From assembly GCF_047495495.1 (NCBI RefSeq), contig NZ_CP179930.1, forward strand, positions 1,612,001 to 1,676,000: a stretch of DNA of 64,000 nt. The letters run 5' to 3'. This stretch comes from Zymobacter sp047495495. GTDB taxonomy: Bacteria; Pseudomonadota; Gammaproteobacteria; Pseudomonadales; Halomonadaceae. This document shows positions 1 through 8,643 of the stretch, in pieces; the stretch's first letter is position 1, and each line of letters opens with the position of its first letter. The notes under the pieces are model-generated. The model was not told the DNA's origin and ran no database searches. It worked only from the letters and a program-made list of their open reading frames with translations. The position numbers and the translations under genes are program-made.

Positions 1-73
1 GTCGAGCGGTCTGAGTGAAACTGCCGGTTTCCACCAGAGTGATGAAGGTACGGAAATACAGTGCATTGAACAT
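1..73 (-). CDS. LysR-family transcriptional regulator (N-terminal fragment, runs off the window)
   Basis: Reading the minus strand from an ATG at 73 gives MFNALYFRTFITLVETGSF, followed by TQTAR. This is the start of a LysR-type winged helix-turn-helix (the 'F..V.E.GSFT.AA' pattern of helices 1-2). Only about 24 codons are inside the window, so no effector or target can be inferred. An in-frame ATG at 118 would add 15 residues; neither start has a clear Shine-Dalgarno. The gene is divergent from the yfcL-like gene. Confidence 0.6.
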   Translation of the reverse strand, partial: MFNALYFRTFITLVETGSFTQTAR

Positions 74-281
74 GAGGCAGTGATGGTCCAGCTGAGGCCA
101 GAAGAAAGGCGCTATCATAGCAAAGCTACACCGCTGTGGCATTGCGCCTTTGCCACCAGCGCATGATAGGATCGTCGCCAAGCGCACAGTGAACCGCTTT
201 CGAGCGACACCGTTTCGGCATTCAATACAGCCCGTTAGCGTTGAAGACGCCGTCTCCTTTCACCCTCGTCACGGATATACC

Positions 282-569
282 ATGTCAGACCCTTTCATCG
301 CCCGCGGAGAAACACTGCGCCAACGCCTGCTCAATCGAGAGCTGAACGCTGACGATCACGAACTGTTTCCGCTAGGCTACTTGATTCCGCAGGTCGAGCT
401 AGTACTCGACCGCGCCGAATACGACCCCGCCACCATTACCGCCGAGGCGTTCGATGCCACCTGCTGGCAGCTGATCGAATGCTCGATTGGTGAAGATGCG
501 ATGAGCGTTGATGACATTAATGCCATCACCGCCCTATGGACGTCGATCTGCGCCGATAACGCCGTATGA
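282..569 (+). CDS. YfcL family protein (95 aa)
   Basis: Small acidic protein of unknown function. The stretch DDHELFPLGYLIPQVELVL matches the conserved 'DDELFASGYL..H..LA' core of E. coli YfcL, and the C-terminal SVDDINAITALWTSI fits the family's closing helix. The length (95 aa) is close to the E. coli protein (about 92 aa), which is why ATG 282 is preferred over the longer upstream reading. No membrane segment or catalytic motif is visible. It precedes ppnN by about 210 bases and is probably a separate transcription unit. Confidence 0.7.
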   Translation: MSDPFIARGETLRQRLLNRELNADDHELFPLGYLIPQVELVLDRAEYDPATITAEAFDATCWQLIECSIGEDAMSVDDINAITALWTSICADNAV

Positions 570-779
570 TGCCCACATCCTCGGCCCACTGAATGGCTGC
601 CGAGCGCTGTCCATAAGGAGCCTGAAGGCACGCAGCGCTTGATCCCTCTGGCAAGAATGCCGTAGTAAAGAGTAAGCATTTATCGCTGAGAGATGAGCTT
701 GTCGACATTCTGGCCCTTTAAAAGGGAATCGACTATTTGTGTCTTCTTTCAACAGCCGTCTTCAATACGAGGAATTCTG

Positions 780-2204
780 ATGAGTAGTTCGTCCACTTCG
801 GCGCGATCACTGCCCCACACGTCTACACACGAGGGTGCCGCCTACCCCACCGTATCGACCATGATCTCTCCCGAAGGCAGCCTTGAGGTCCTTTCCCAGT
901 TCGAAGTGAACCGGCTGCGCGACACCTCATCGACAGGGCTTCATGAAACGCTGCGCTGCTGTGCATTGGCCATCCTGACCGCCGGGGCGCTGTCAGACAA
1001 TGCCGCCAGCATGCAGGCCTGCTATCCCGACTTTGATATCGAGCTGCAGCAGGAAGATAAAGGGCTGCGCCTGAAGCTGGACAATGCTCCTGCAAACGCT
1101 TTCGTCGATGGTGAAATGATCCACGGCATACGGGAGCAGCTCTCGGCCATGCTGCGCGATCTGGCGTATGTTTCCAATGAGCTAATTTCACAGGGCGTTG
1201 AGTCGATGGGTCCCAGCGAAGCCATCACCAATACGGTCTTCCAGATCCTGCGCAACGCCAATGCACTGAATGCTCACCGTCCACCCAATATGGTGGTGTG
1301 CTGGGGCGGCCACTCGATCTCTCGCGTTGAATACGACTATTCCAAGGTCGTCGGCTACCGGCTGGGGCTGCGCAAGCGCGATATCTGCACCGGCTGTGGC
1401 CCAGGTGCCATGAAAGGCCCTATGAAAGGAGCCAATGTCGCACACGCAAAACAGCGCTACGACAACAGTCGTTACGTCGGCATTTCAGAACCCGGCATTA
1501 TCGCGGCCGAATCACCGAACCCGATCGTCAACGAACTGATCATCATGCCGGATATCGAAAAGCGCCTCGAAGCTTTCGTGCGCCTTGGACACGGCATCAT
1601 CGTCTTTCCGGGCGGCGTAGGCACCGCAGAGGAAATTCTGTATTTGCTGGGTATTCTGCTGCACCCCGCCAACCAGCACATTCCATTCCCGGTCATTCTG
1701 ACCGGCCCAGAAGAAAGCGCTGACTACTTCCGTCAGTTGGACGACTTCATCGCCGTCACACTGGGTGAAACCGCACAGCAGCGTTATCAGATCATCATCG
1801 ACGACCCGGAAGCCGTCGCCAAGGCCATGCAGAAAGGGGTTGATGCCGTCGCACGGTTCCGTCACGAGAATCACGACGCCTCTTACTTCAATTGGCGCCT
1901 GCATATTCCCTATGATTTCCAGCAGCCGTTCGAGCCAACGCACGAGGCGATGGCATCTCTTGCGCTGCACGCCAACCAGCCCGTCCACGAATTGGCAGCC
2001 AATCTGCGCCGAGCGTTCTCGGGCATCGTAGCGGGCAACGTCAAGCCGAACAGCATGGCGGCCATTGCCGAAAGAGGTCGCTTCAAACTGCACGCAGCGC
2101 CGGACATCATGACGCATCTCGACGCACTGCTGAATGCCTTCGTTGAACAGCAACGCATGAAGCTGCCCGGCACCGCCTACGAACCGTGCTACACGCTGGC
2201 CTGA
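780..2204 (+). CDS. ppnN: Pyrimidine/purine nucleotide 5'-monophosphate nucleosidase PpnN (LOG family)
   Basis: PpnN (formerly YgdH) hydrolyses the N-glycosidic bond of nucleotide monophosphates and is stimulated by (p)ppGpp in E. coli. The 474-aa product aligns along its whole length with the 454-aa E. coli enzyme. Visible are the N-terminal domain (AFVDG), the LOG/Rossmann core NMVVCWGGHS, ICTGCGPGAM with MKGA, and the family signature PGGVGTAEE, plus the C-terminal AFSGIVAGNVK and MKLPGTAY blocks. ATG 780 is chosen because GAGGA lies 7 bases upstream and it matches the family start; an in-frame start at 693 lacks this. The gene stands alone on this strand. Confidence 0.93.
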   Translation: MSSSSTSARSLPHTSTHEGAAYPTVSTMISPEGSLEVLSQFEVNRLRDTSSTGLHETLRCCALAILTAGALSDNAASMQACYPDFDIELQQEDKGLRLKLDNAPANAFVDGEMIHGIREQLSAMLRDLAYVSNELISQGVESMGPSEAITNTVFQILRNANALNAHRPPNMVVCWGGHSISRVEYDYSKVVGYRLGLRKRDICTGCGPGAMKGPMKGANVAHAKQRYDNSRYVGISEPGIIAAESPNPIVNELIIMPDIEKRLEAFVRLGHGIIVFPGGVGTAEEILYLLGILLHPANQHIPFPVILTGPEESADYFRQLDDFIAVTLGETAQQRYQIIIDDPEAVAKAMQKGVDAVARFRHENHDASYFNWRLHIPYDFQQPFEPTHEAMASLALHANQPVHELAANLRRAFSGIVAGNVKPNSMAAIAERGRFKLHAAPDIMTHLDALLNAFVEQQRMKLPGTAYEPCYTLA

Positions 2205-2225
2205 TCCTCGCAGAGTATCGCCCAC

Positions 2226-2254
2226 GGCATGGCGCAGTATCACCGCGCCATGCC
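2226..2254 (+). terminator. Stem-loop downstream of ppnN
   Basis: A perfect 10-bp inverted repeat (GGCATGGCGC / GCGCCATGCC, 9-nt loop) begins about 20 bases after the ppnN stop codon. It lacks a following T-run, so it may be an mRNA 3'-end stabiliser or a weak terminator rather than a classical intrinsic terminator. Confidence 0.4.
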
Positions 2255-2887
2255 ATGCATCCCCCCTAACCGCCCAGCTTCTGCCAAAAGCGTGTAGAGG
2301 CACCTGGCCTATTCCTACAGACCTTTTCCGCTGGCAGTGCCTCTCGATGAACGGCTAAAAAAGCCAGCCAGTCACCGTATACTTCGACAGCGCAATGGGG
2401 CAACCGTCTGCCCGCATTACGTGCTTCGCCATAACCGTACCTCATGTTCGATACTCACCGGTCGTCATTCACTCCCCCGTATCGTTGCCCCACCGATAAA
2501 GACAGCACTCAAAGAACTCGCTCTCACATTGCTCACCGAGGGGGCACTATGCGCTGTTATAAGAATGTTTCGTTCCGTTTAAATAAAAACACCCTCTCTT
2601 ATTTACTTATGTAAACAGCGTTCACCAAGGTAATAACGTCTGAAAGTGTGCATCCAGCGAACCAATATGCACCATGGCAAAGCGTGCAATCCCCGCGATC
2701 TCACATCACGGCGCTTTATTGATCCAGCACCGATATAAGACTGCGATTTATTATCATTAATAAACACACCAATTATTTGATTTTAAAAACAAAAATATAA
2801 AATGGACTCGGACTTGCCCTGTATGACGTACTGCCTCACGAATAATGTGCATGGCCATTATTCTCGGTGTGATTATATGGAGTCACT
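2255..2887. other. Intergenic region upstream of patD
   Basis: No convincing gene was found. The last 300 bases become strongly AT-rich (2580-2860), which fits a regulated promoter for the downstream aldehyde dehydrogenase. A Shine-Dalgarno (TGGAG, about 6 bases before ATG 2888) decides the patD start. Confidence 0.4.
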
Positions 2888-4324
2888 ATGTCAGCCCACC
2901 CCGTTCATCTGCGTAACTTTATCGACGGCCGCTATATCGATGCTCACGGCCAGAACACTTTTGAATGCATCAATCCAGCCAATGAACACGTCGTCGCGCT
3001 GTCCCCTGTTTCAGATCAACACGATGTCGAAGCCGCCTATGCCGCAGCAGGACGCGCTTTTCTTGACTGGCGCAAAAGCACGCCCGCCCAGCGCCAGCAG
3101 GCCCTGCTGGCTATCGCCAATGCACTGGAAGAGCATGCGGATCGCTTAGTAGAGGCGCAGTGCCGCAACACCGGCCAGCCCAAGCATCTGATCAAAGCGG
3201 AAGAAGTTAATGTCTGCGCCGATCAACTGCGCTTCTTTGCTGGAGCCGCTCGCCTATTAGAGGGCAAGGCGGCGATGGAATATGTCGAAGGCATGACATC
3301 GACCATTCGCCGCGAGCCACTGGGCGTCGTAGGTCAGGTCGCACCGTGGAACTTCCCCTTGATGATGGCCGTATGGAAGATCGCGCCCGCACTGGCCGCC
3401 GGCAACACCATTGTGCTGAAGCCCAGCGATACCACACCGGAAAGTACCCTGCTGCTGGCCGAACTTGCCGCGCCATTCCTGCCGACAGGAGCCTTCAATG
3501 TTGTGCTGGGCGATGCCAGCACGGGCAACCTGATCGTCAGTCATCCTGATGCATCGCTGGTGTCCATTACCGGCTCCGTTGCAGCGGGCATTGAAGTCGC
3601 CAAGAGCGCGGCAGAGAACGTCACTCGCGCTCACCTCGAACTGGGCGGCAAAGCCCCCGTGCTGGTGTTTGCCGATGCCGATCTCGAACGGGCGGCCGAG
3701 CACATTGCGCTGGCCGGTCTGTTCAACGCGGGCCAAGACTGCACATCGGCGACACGCATTCTGGTCGATGCCCTCGTGCACGACGACTTTGTGGCCTTGC
3801 TGACCGCAGCCGTGAAAGCGACGCGCTACGGTGACCCCGACGACAAGGATATCCTGTTTGGGCCACTCAATAATGCGAAGCAGCTTGCACGTATGCAGGA
3901 CATCATCGCTCACCTTCCCCCTCACGCGCGTGTCGAAACGGGAGGCAAGCGGGCACCACGCCCCGGCTTCTTCTTCGAGCCAACGGTGGTCTCTCAGTTG
4001 CAGCAGGAAGACGACATCGTCCAGAACGAGACCTTCGGCCCGATCCTGACCGTACAGTCGTTCCAAAATGAAGAGGATGCGCTTCATAAGGCCAACGACG
4101 TCCAGTACGGCCTGGCCTCCAGCGTTTGGACGTGCGATCACGGTCGCGCTCAGCGCCTTAGCGCCGCGCTCGATTTCGGCACAGTGTGGGTCAACACGCA
4201 CATCATACTGACCGCCGAAATGCCGCACGGTGGATTCAAGTATTCGGGCTATGGCAAGGACCTATCGGCCTACAGCCTCGAAGACTACACGCGCGTCAAA
4301 CATGTTATGAGCGCACACGCCTGA
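2888..4324 (+). CDS. patD: Gamma-aminobutyraldehyde dehydrogenase (aldehyde dehydrogenase superfamily)
   Basis: NAD(P)-dependent oxidation of 4-aminobutanal to GABA in the putrescine transamination pathway (E. coli PatD/YdcW). At 478 aa it is a typical ALDH. It has the oxyanion Asn in PWNFPL, cofactor-binding VLKPSD, general base Glu in LELGGK, catalytic Cys in NAGQDCTSA, and the NETFGPIL block. The C-terminal EMPHGGFKYSGYGKD and LEDYTRVKHVM are characteristic of aminobutyraldehyde dehydrogenases rather than betaine-aldehyde or succinate-semialdehyde enzymes. The gabT-like gene about 300 bases downstream uses GABA, supporting this assignment. Substrate remains inferred from motif similarity. 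Confidence 0.85.
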   Translation: MSAHPVHLRNFIDGRYIDAHGQNTFECINPANEHVVALSPVSDQHDVEAAYAAAGRAFLDWRKSTPAQRQQALLAIANALEEHADRLVEAQCRNTGQPKHLIKAEEVNVCADQLRFFAGAARLLEGKAAMEYVEGMTSTIRREPLGVVGQVAPWNFPLMMAVWKIAPALAAGNTIVLKPSDTTPESTLLLAELAAPFLPTGAFNVVLGDASTGNLIVSHPDASLVSITGSVAAGIEVAKSAAENVTRAHLELGGKAPVLVFADADLERAAEHIALAGLFNAGQDCTSATRILVDALVHDDFVALLTAAVKATRYGDPDDKDILFGPLNNAKQLARMQDIIAHLPPHARVETGGKRAPRPGFFFEPTVVSQLQQEDDIVQNETFGPILTVQSFQNEEDALHKANDVQYGLASSVWTCDHGRAQRLSAALDFGTVWVNTHIILTAEMPHGGFKYSGYGKDLSAYSLEDYTRVKHVMSAHA

Positions 4325-4643
4325 GCGGCTCATCCCAATGCGCGTCGCTTCTAGCACGCCAAGGTCCTCGCCAGAATAAGGCCTGCACTATGGCGCATCA
4401 TTCGACATTATTGCACCTGCAGATCTTGTCTTTATCTTGAGCGAAGGCCATGCTGGAAAGCAGCGTTATGCTATTGCCGAACGGTGACGGACACCCGCTA
4501 ACATGCGGCGATCACACCCCATCATAAGCGGGCATCGGAACGTCCCATCAATGGTAGGGGTGCGCCCGACATCGTTGGGCCCAGGCTTCTGACTCGGCTT
4601 TAAGCACTATCTTGTTTGTCTTTGGAAAAGGATGACATTCTTC
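4325..4643. other. Intergenic region between patD and gabT
   Basis: About 320 bases of normal composition without a credible ORF, RNA gene or clear terminator. It may carry a separate promoter for gabT. AAGGAT at 4627-4632 is the nearest ribosome-binding sequence. Confidence 0.35.
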
Positions 4644-5915
4644 ATGAATAACAATGAACTTGAAGAGCTCAAGCAACGCTATGTCGTACGTGGAGCTGCC
4701 AGCAGTGCCAAACAATTTGCAGCCCGCGCAGAAAATGCAGAGATATGGGATGAAGATGGCCAGCGCCTGATCGATTTCGCTGGCGGGATCGGCGTGCTCA
4801 ATCTTGGGCATCGCCACCCTGACGTCGTTAAGGCGGTCAAGGATCAGCTGGACAAGGTGATGCACACCGCTGCCGGTGTCATCACCTATGCGCCGTACGT
4901 GAAGCTAGCAGAACGGCTGTGCCAGTTGACCCCGACACGCGGGCCAGATCGCAAAGCGCTGTTGGTCAACTCTGGTGCAGAAGCGCTGGAAAACGCGGTC
5001 AAGATTGCACGTGCCGCCACTGGCCGTAGCGGCGTCATCACCTTCGAAGGTGGCTTCCACGGCCGTACGCTGCTGACACTGGCCATGACCGGCAAGGTGT
5101 GGCCCTACAAGGGCGAATTCGGCCCGATGCCGGGTGAGGTATTCCACGTACCGTTCCCCAATGCGTGGTACGGCGTCAGCGAAGACGACGCTATCGCGGC
5201 CATTAACGCTCGCTTCCGCACTGACATTCCTGCCGAACGCGTAGCGGCCATTGTCATCGAACCGGTACAAGGGGAAGGTGGCTTCTATCCAGCCCCGGCG
5301 ACGTTCCTGCGCAAACTGCGTGAGCTGTGCGACCAGCACGGCATCATGATGATCGTCGACGAAGTCCAATCCGGCTTCGCGCGCACCGGTCGCCTGTTCG
5401 CTATCGAACACAGTGGCGTTCAGCCCGATATCATGACGATGGCCAAAAGTCTTGCCGATGGCATGCCACTGGCTGCCGTCGTGGGCAGTGCCAAGGTCAT
5501 GGATGCTTCCGGCCCGGGATCGCTGGGCGGCACATACGGCGGCAACCCGCTGTCCTGCGCGGCCGCACTGGCGGTGTTGGACGTCATCCAGCGTGACGGC
5601 ATCCTTGAGAAGAGCGTTCTGCTGGGCGATGCCTTGATCGCTCGTTTCCGCGAATGGGAAAACCGATTTACCTGCGTAGCACACGGCCGCCACCTCGGGG
5701 CCATGGCCGCCTTCGAACTGGTCGACGATAACGGCAAACCCTGTGCCGAACGAGCCAAGGCCCTAACGGCCTACGCTCGTGAGCACGGCCTGATCCTGCT
5801 GTCGTGCGGGGTATTCGCCAACACTATTCGCATTCTGGTACCGCTGACCGTACAGAAAGAGGTACTGGAAGAAGGCTTGACCATTATCGAAAACGGGCTT
5901 GCTACCCTCGGGTAA
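4644..5915 (+). CDS. gabT: 4-aminobutyrate aminotransferase (GABA transaminase, class III)
   Basis: PLP enzyme converting GABA + 2-oxoglutarate to succinate semialdehyde + glutamate. The protein follows E. coli GabT closely: DFAGGIGVLNLGHRHP, SGAEALENAVKIARAATG, FHGRTLLTLAMTGK, VIEPVQGEGGFY, IVDEVQSGFARTG, the PLP-lysine region TMAKSLADGMPLA, GGTYGGNPLSCAAAL, and C-terminal LLSCGVFANTIRILVPLT. Alignment favours the ATG at 4644 (423 aa, MNNNELEELKQR); an in-frame ATG at 4632 adds four residues and cannot be excluded. With patD it forms a putrescine/GABA catabolic pair. A succinate-semialdehyde dehydrogenase is not in the window. Confidence 0.9.
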   Translation: MNNNELEELKQRYVVRGAASSAKQFAARAENAEIWDEDGQRLIDFAGGIGVLNLGHRHPDVVKAVKDQLDKVMHTAAGVITYAPYVKLAERLCQLTPTRGPDRKALLVNSGAEALENAVKIARAATGRSGVITFEGGFHGRTLLTLAMTGKVWPYKGEFGPMPGEVFHVPFPNAWYGVSEDDAIAAINARFRTDIPAERVAAIVIEPVQGEGGFYPAPATFLRKLRELCDQHGIMMIVDEVQSGFARTGRLFAIEHSGVQPDIMTMAKSLADGMPLAAVVGSAKVMDASGPGSLGGTYGGNPLSCAAALAVLDVIQRDGILEKSVLLGDALIARFREWENRFTCVAHGRHLGAMAAFELVDDNGKPCAERAKALTAYAREHGLILLSCGVFANTIRILVPLTVQKEVLEEGLTIIENGLATLG

Positions 5916-5926
5916 TTCGCCTTATC

Positions 5927-5948
5927 GGAGCAGGCACACGCCTGCTCC
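5927..5948 (+). terminator. Stem-loop after gabT
   Basis: GGAGCAGGC / GCCTGCTCC forms a perfect 9-bp stem with an ACAC loop, 12 bases after the gabT stop. There is no T-tract, so it is a possible terminator or 3'-end hairpin at the border of the AT-rich island. Confidence 0.45.
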
Positions 5949-6010
5949 ACCCCCTCGCCAGCACTGCACGGCCCTCGGACCACCATCAGGTCTTACATAT
6001 ATAAGTGCTA

Positions 6011-6136
6011 AGAGCATGTTTCATAATCCTGATACCCTTGTCATTGAAGGAGCTTCAAACCTCAAAATTGCAGTAGAAACCGTCTATTTTAGAATGGGCA
6101 AAAAATCACTCAGGTTATTAAACAATCTCCTAATAC
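6011..6136 (+). repeat. MITE-like dispersed repeat, copy 1
   Basis: About 126 bp that recur, diverged but colinear and in the same orientation, at 18645-18770. The ends are imperfect inverted repeats: the left end has AGAGCATGTTTCATAA, and the right end read on the minus strand has AGGAGATTGTTTAATAACC. It is too short for a transposase. It could be a miniature inverted-repeat element or the stub of an insertion sequence. It marks the left edge of the McrBC island. Confidence 0.55.
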
Positions 6137-6179
6137 CTTACCGTTAGCCATTATTAACTCCTGAAACAACACTTCATGC

Positions 6180-6398
6180 AGAAGGTGAATTCAACGTCCA
6201 GCTCACCGCAAATAATTAGCTCAACGTTATCTCTGTCGCCAGTTTTTTTCAACTTCCAAAGACGTTTACGAGGATGAGTTATTCAGCATTCGTTACTATC
6301 AAAAAAGCACCGCGCACTTGACCTTCAAATTCCTGGAGTTGATTGAGTGCATAAACAACATCATTGCGAAGCACTATCCAGTAATATTGGGACAATAG
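6180..6398 (+). pseudogene. DUF4942-like gene remnant (C-terminal fragment)
   Basis: Reading 6261-6398 gives DVYEDELFSIRYYQKSTAH, then LTFKFLELIECINNIIAKHYP and a TAG stop. The pattern (acidic lead, 'F.IRYYQK.T.HL.F...L...IN.IIAKHYP') is what I recall as the C-terminal end of DUF4942 proteins, which sit on phages, plasmids and islands, often beside DNA methyltransferases. The upstream reading (about 6180-6218) is broken by a stop and no start is visible, so this looks like a decayed 3' piece. The family call is from memory of the motif and needs a profile search. Confidence 0.4.
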
Positions 6399-6579
6399 CA
6401 GTAATTTTAAAGCCGTTGAAAGTCGAGCTGAGCATTTTGTAGAGTAACTTACTAAATTTATTGAAACACCTTTAACTCATTTTTTGTTGAATTCTCTGAA
6501 CAGTTAGTGACTAAATTAAGATTAATCCGATAAGATGCAGGTATCCCATTTCTAAATCGCCTTACACACGGAGTATGTG
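6399..6579. other. AT-rich leader of the mcrBC genes
   Basis: Low-GC stretch without an ORF. It presumably holds the mcrB promoter. CGGAG at 6569-6573 lies 6 bases before ATG 6580 and favours that start over the GTG at 6577. Confidence 0.35.
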
Positions 6580-8643
6580 ATGGTTCAGGATTCCTCCGCA
6601 TTAGCCCTTTTCTTTCATTCTCATATCGCAAAAAATAATCAATACAACCCTGACTGGGGCAAACACTATCATCAGCTTGTAGAACAGATTCAAGCCGAAA
6701 AACCTAACTTTTCTACGGATACAATTCGACAGATTTGGTACGAGCGCAGCAATGGCATCTCCAGCCTCCGACAGGGCGGTATGTCGCTGTTTGAATTCGA
6801 AACGGCGCAAAAACAGCTGCTCGCTCTCACTCGCATGATGGCAGAAGAGTGTACGCAGGAGAATTACGACCGGGTGATTAATCGCCTCATTCAACTTAAA
6901 ACGGATGGAATATTGAACAAGGCGTACAGGGCTCTCTGCCATCGCGCCTTTGCCGCTCTCTATCCGTCTAAAATTACGAATGTCGTAAATATCAGCAATT
7001 TTTTTAGCAGTTATAACTACTGTAATAACCGTTTTCAACTTGGTCTTTCAGAGGATCAGAAGTGGTTCGCTCGCAACCTTGATCTTAAGAAAACATTGCA
7101 CCGCGCACTAGGTGATGATGTCGATCCTATCGAACTGAATATGTCACTCTGGCATCTTTATACGCAGGTTATTCAGAAGAAGAACGATATTGGATTAATT
7201 GGGAACGAGTCTACCTGGCCGGAAGACGATCAAGACGAGGAAATTACCACTCCGCAACTGCCAAAAAATACTATCCTCTATGGTCCGCCAGGCACTGGTA
7301 AAACTTACCGCACAATAGATCTGGCCGTACGCGCTTGTGAACCGGCAGCCTACTTGCTTCAAGAAGGTAAGGTGGAGCATGAAAAACGCCGTGAGCTGAA
7401 AAAAATTTATGACCGCCTGATTGCTGAAAAGCGGGTGCGCTTTATCACCTTCCATCAGAGTGTTGGCTATGAAGAGTTCATCGAAGGGCTAAGAGCAGAG
7501 ACCACCGACGATGGTGGTGTGCACTACGAAATCAAAGCGGGCATTTTTAAGCAAATTTGTGAAGATGCTGCTTTTGGTAACGCAGGTGTCCAGCAGAAGC
7601 TAGACGAGGCACTTGCCCGCCTGCAAGAACGTTTATCTGAAACTGGAAGCATTACCCTTGAAACGCGACAAGGCAAAGCCTTCCAACTGGCTTACAAGAG
7701 CCAGACCACCTTTAGTATCTTCCCGTCACAATCGAAAAAAGAGGATTTAGAACAGGGTTACAATGCTTATCTCAAGAATATCAGTCTGGCTTACCAAAAC
7801 CCTCAGGCGAAGGTACATAATCCGTCATATGTGCGTAGCATCCTTAATCACTTGATTAAACAGGAAGGTTTGCCTCCCAGTCCACAGGATTCTATATCTG
7901 AAAAACGGCAAAACTACGTTTTGATTATTGACGAAATTAACCGAGGCAATATCTCCAAAATCTTTGGCGAACTGATCACCCTGATAGAAACCTCTAAACG
8001 TGCCGGAGAACCGGAGGCTCTTAGTGTAATGCTTCCCTATTCTTCCACCCCATTTAGCGTGCCGAATAATCTCTATTTAATTGGCACCATGAATACCGCT
8101 GATCATTCGCTCACGGCATTGGATACTGCCTTGCGCCGCAGATTCGAGTTTGAAGCGATGCTGCCGGATATCGATGTCTTGAACGATACGGTAATCAAAG
8201 GGATTGATTTGCCACGTCTTCTGCAGACTTTGAATGACCGCATTCAGGTGCTGTACGATAGAGAACATACATTAGGCCATGCCTTTTTCATCCCAGTTGT
8301 TCAGGTAAAAAAGGACGAAGAGCTTGCCTTTGAAAGGCTCAAGCGGATTATGCGAAACAAGGTGCTGCCACTGCTGGAGGAGTACTTCTACAACGACTGG
8401 CAAAAAATCCGTATGGTGCTGGGCGACAATCAAAAAAGCGGAAACCCGCACCTACAATTCGTGCGTGAGGTGAAAGACCAGAAACAGTTTGCGGATCTTT
8501 TTGGCAATAGTGGAACTGAAGATCTGCATGATATCGGTGCCAGTTTCCATTTGGCCTCTGAGATCGACGATGTCTGGAATAATCCACTCGCCTGGCAACA
8601 AATTTATGCGCCCAAAAATAGTAATCCTGGGAGCAGGGAATGA
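6580..8643 (+). CDS. mcrB: McrB-like AAA+ GTPase/ATPase of a type IV-like restriction system
   Basis: Motor and recognition subunit of a McrBC-type modification-dependent restriction system, which cuts invading modified DNA together with McrC. The 687-aa protein has an N-terminal region of about 235 residues with no family I can name (likely the DNA-reading domain). The AAA+ core follows: Walker A ILYGPPGTGKTYRT (about residue 232), Walker B VLIIDEINRGNISKIFGELI, and the McrB-specific NTP motif LIGTMNTADHSL with arginine-rich LDTALRRRFEF. E. coli McrB is 465 aa, so this is a long-form protein with a different N-terminus and an insertion between Walker A and B. ATG 6580 has a good ribosome site. 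The stop overlaps the mcrC start by 4 bases (ATGA). Base composition is AT-richer than the flanks, suggesting transfer. Confidence 0.88.
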   Translation: MVQDSSALALFFHSHIAKNNQYNPDWGKHYHQLVEQIQAEKPNFSTDTIRQIWYERSNGISSLRQGGMSLFEFETAQKQLLALTRMMAEECTQENYDRVINRLIQLKTDGILNKAYRALCHRAFAALYPSKITNVVNISNFFSSYNYCNNRFQLGLSEDQKWFARNLDLKKTLHRALGDDVDPIELNMSLWHLYTQVIQKKNDIGLIGNESTWPEDDQDEEITTPQLPKNTILYGPPGTGKTYRTIDLAVRACEPAAYLLQEGKVEHEKRRELKKIYDRLIAEKRVRFITFHQSVGYEEFIEGLRAETTDDGGVHYEIKAGIFKQICEDAAFGNAGVQQKLDEALARLQERLSETGSITLETRQGKAFQLAYKSQTTFSIFPSQSKKEDLEQGYNAYLKNISLAYQNPQAKVHNPSYVRSILNHLIKQEGLPPSPQDSISEKRQNYVLIIDEINRGNISKIFGELITLIETSKRAGEPEALSVMLPYSSTPFSVPNNLYLIGTMNTADHSLTALDTALRRRFEFEAMLPDIDVLNDTVIKGIDLPRLLQTLNDRIQVLYDREHTLGHAFFIPVVQVKKDEELAFERLKRIMRNKVLPLLEEYFYNDWQKIRMVLGDNQKSGNPHLQFVREVKDQKQFADLFGNSGTEDLHDIGASFHLASEIDDVWNNPLAWQQIYAPKNSNPGSRE

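Noticed and set aside
6011..6147. Small protein gene from the frame starting near 6015
   Set aside because: The reading coincides with the MITE-like repeat, and the matching frame is not kept in the copy at 18645, so it is not conserved as protein.
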